64,000 bases of DNA, from assembly GCF_003260205.1 (NCBI RefSeq), contig NZ_QERF01000008.1:124001-188000 (forward strand). Direction: 5' to 3'. Shown piece by piece: positions 62,710 through 64,000 of this stretch. Both the position numbers and the translations under genes were made by a program. Position 1 is the stretch's first letter; each line of letters starts with the position of its first letter. Below the pieces are notes generated by a model that saw nothing but the letters and a program-made list of their open reading frames with translations, had not been told where the DNA came from and did no database searches. Source of the DNA: Winogradskyella tangerina. GTDB lineage: Bacteria; Bacteroidota; Bacteroidia; Flavobacteriales; Flavobacteriaceae.

Positions 62710-63923
62710 TGTCTTATAAGTCCATTTACATATCGATCATTCTTGCAGTACTGCTTGTATCTGGATTCAGTATGAAACAGGACACAAAAAATTCTAGTTA
62801 TACACTAATTTCTACTACTTCAACTTATACGGCAGGCGACATGGTTTCGTTAGATTTCAATTTTGAAGGAAGCGCAGATGTTTTTATGTATTGCTCTAAT
62901 AGTTACGGTTCTGTTATCATTCAACCAACTGTTGGTAACACCCTTAAATTTGAAATACCCAAATCAATAACTGATAAATCTGGCACAATCAACTGGGAAT
63001 TGCATGCAACTTCGAAACTAAGTTCTGGGCAAATTTTAATTCAACCTAAATCAGAAATAAATAAGCTCGAGACGTATATAGGTCCACCGAGTATCGAAGC
63101 TGGAGGAACCGATTATACCATGTTGGTAGCTATTCCTACAGATGAGTTAGACAATCCGCTTGTTGATAGCACAAAGGTGGTGGTGAAACATCAATTTTTG
63201 GATGATCACAAAGACGATGATATCTATACAAAACACGGCTTCACCTATAAGAATTTGTTTTCTTATGAGCAAACTGGGCGTATGCTCATTAACTCTGAAA
63301 GCTTAGATCTCAATTCTAAAGAGTTTGATGTAAATGTAGTGCCTGCTATACCTACAAATTTTACAATTTCGGCAGATCGAATCCACAACTATGCGGATGG
63401 TAATCAAATCACCACATTTAGGACTTCAGTGATTAAAGACCGATACAATAACACAGTCAGTGACGGCACATTTGTTTCATTCATTATCATCAATAGTGAT
63501 GGTAATATTGAAGAGACTTCGGGTGCTACCATTGATGGAATTGCAACTGCAAAACTTTTGCATCCCGATCATGAAGAGCAATGGGCGATTAAGGCCTATA
63601 TTGAAGGAATGGCAAATAGTGAAACTATTAATATAAAATTTGAACAAGCTGTTACAGATTTTGAAGTTTCCTTCTCTGACTCTAACAGAATGATCACGGT
63701 CGGTCCACTACAAAGCTTTATGGATCAGTATATACCTGATGGACTTCGCGTTGTATTGACGATTACTAAGGATGGTGCGATTGAAAATCAGATTATAGAG
63801 CAAAGTGTTGACGGGTATGTTAAGTTCATTTTGAATAAAGACCGCTACACTAAAGGTCAGTACGACTTAAAAATTGAAGCTGCGGGTATCACAAAATCAT
63901 TCGAAAATACAAGCTATGAGTAA
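62709..63923 (+). CDS. Exported Ig-like domain protein
   Basis: A 404-residue protein with a signal peptide (about 1-22) and a body of beta-sandwich repeats. TFVSFIIINSDGNIEETSGATIDGIATAKL matches the bacterial Ig-like/invasin type, preceded by DRYNNTVSDG; a similar motif is LDNPLVDSTKVVVKH near residue 150. No catalytic site. Cotranslated with the GT-C-like protein (one-base overlap) and overlapping the next gene by 8 bases. It could display or anchor the glycan. Confidence 0.72.
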   Translation: MSYKSIYISIILAVLLVSGFSMKQDTKNSSYTLISTTSTYTAGDMVSLDFNFEGSADVFMYCSNSYGSVIIQPTVGNTLKFEIPKSITDKSGTINWELHATSKLSSGQILIQPKSEINKLETYIGPPSIEAGGTDYTMLVAIPTDELDNPLVDSTKVVVKHQFLDDHKDDDIYTKHGFTYKNLFSYEQTGRMLINSESLDLNSKEFDVNVVPAIPTNFTISADRIHNYADGNQITTFRTSVIKDRYNNTVSDGTFVSFIIINSDGNIEETSGATIDGIATAKLLHPDHEEQWAIKAYIEGMANSETINIKFEQAVTDFEVSFSDSNRMITVGPLQSFMDQYIPDGLRVVLTITKDGAIENQIIEQSVDGYVKFILNKDRYTKGQYDLKIEAAGITKSFENTSYE

Positions 63924-64000
63924 TTCGAATAAAAACATATTACGTGGTGTTATTTTATTTAGCTATGTACTTGTGATAGCCTTGGTGATATATGGTGTTG
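63916..64000 (+). CDS. Membrane protein, 3' partial
   Basis: Starts at ATG 63916 inside the end of the Ig-like gene, in a different frame, and runs to the window edge: MSNSNKNILRG, then a hydrophobic helix (VILFSYVLVIALVIYGV). Only 28 residues are visible, enough to predict a TM or signal helix but not a family. Its overlap suggests membership of the same operon. Confidence 0.55.
   Translation, partial: MSNSNKNILRGVILFSYVLVIALVIYGV

Overview
The window is AT-rich chromosomal DNA of a member of the Bacteroidota, most likely a marine-type Flavobacteriaceae. The evidence is a type IX secretion (T9SS) type A sorting tail and a type B (gliding-motility-associated) sorting tail, DUF5777 barrels, a GSCFA protein, YgcG-like TPM proteins with Gly-rich tails, many short SPII lipoproteins, and -7 elements of the flavobacterial form TAnnTTTG (upstream of yaaA, coaD, der, era, the LytTR gene and others). 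I see no rRNA, tRNA, CRISPR array, insertion sequence, phage gene or integrase. Both ends cut through genes.

Layout. 1-4603: end of a trp operon (trpF partial, trpB, trpA), with two glycan-related lipoprotein genes lodged between trpB and trpA. 4625-12942: housekeeping and small genes (trmL-type methylase, EF-hand protein, YitT, UDG-like protein, TPR protein, yaaA, RluA-type synthase, PASTA protein, ddl, coaD, a membrane protein). 12993-20425: GSCFA protein, alaS, M23 peptidase, MerR regulator, LemA and three TPM-domain proteins. 20442-28014: large T9SS lectin-domain protein, der, era, a transglutaminase-like protein and small envelope proteins. 28110-32652: a three-gene unit of sigma factor, membrane anti-sigma-like TPR protein and exported TPR-CHAT protein. 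32654-35719: SpoU methylase, a 34-residue membrane peptide gene, and two secreted proteins built from the same duplicated repeat. 35909-39011: DUF5777/YceI/OB-fold cassette, divergent from a membrane LytTR regulator. 39139-42644: small secreted and membrane proteins, a D-cysteine desulfhydrase-like enzyme and an OmpA protein. 42881-49857: sortilin-like protein, S9 peptidase and dienelactone hydrolase. 50173-53780: Tat-exported epimerase, intradiol-dioxygenase-like lipoprotein and alpha/beta-hydrolase-like protein. 53833-56354: a second, rearranged DUF5777/OB/YceI cassette with a cytochrome c and a CxxC metal-binding-like protein. 56746-57696: D-amino-acid oxidase-like enzyme. 57745-64000: glycan-assembly-like locus with a response-regulator/GT2 fusion, a degenerate GT2 copy, a large GT-C-like membrane protein and an exported Ig-like protein.

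The strongest candidates for under-described biology are the sigma/anti-sigma/exported-CHAT unit, the twice-occurring YceI/OB-fold/DUF5777 cassette with its divergent LytTR regulator, the REC-GT2 fusion with its degenerate partner, and the two lipoprotein genes translationally coupled inside the trp operon. All functional links are inferred from sequence and gene order alone.
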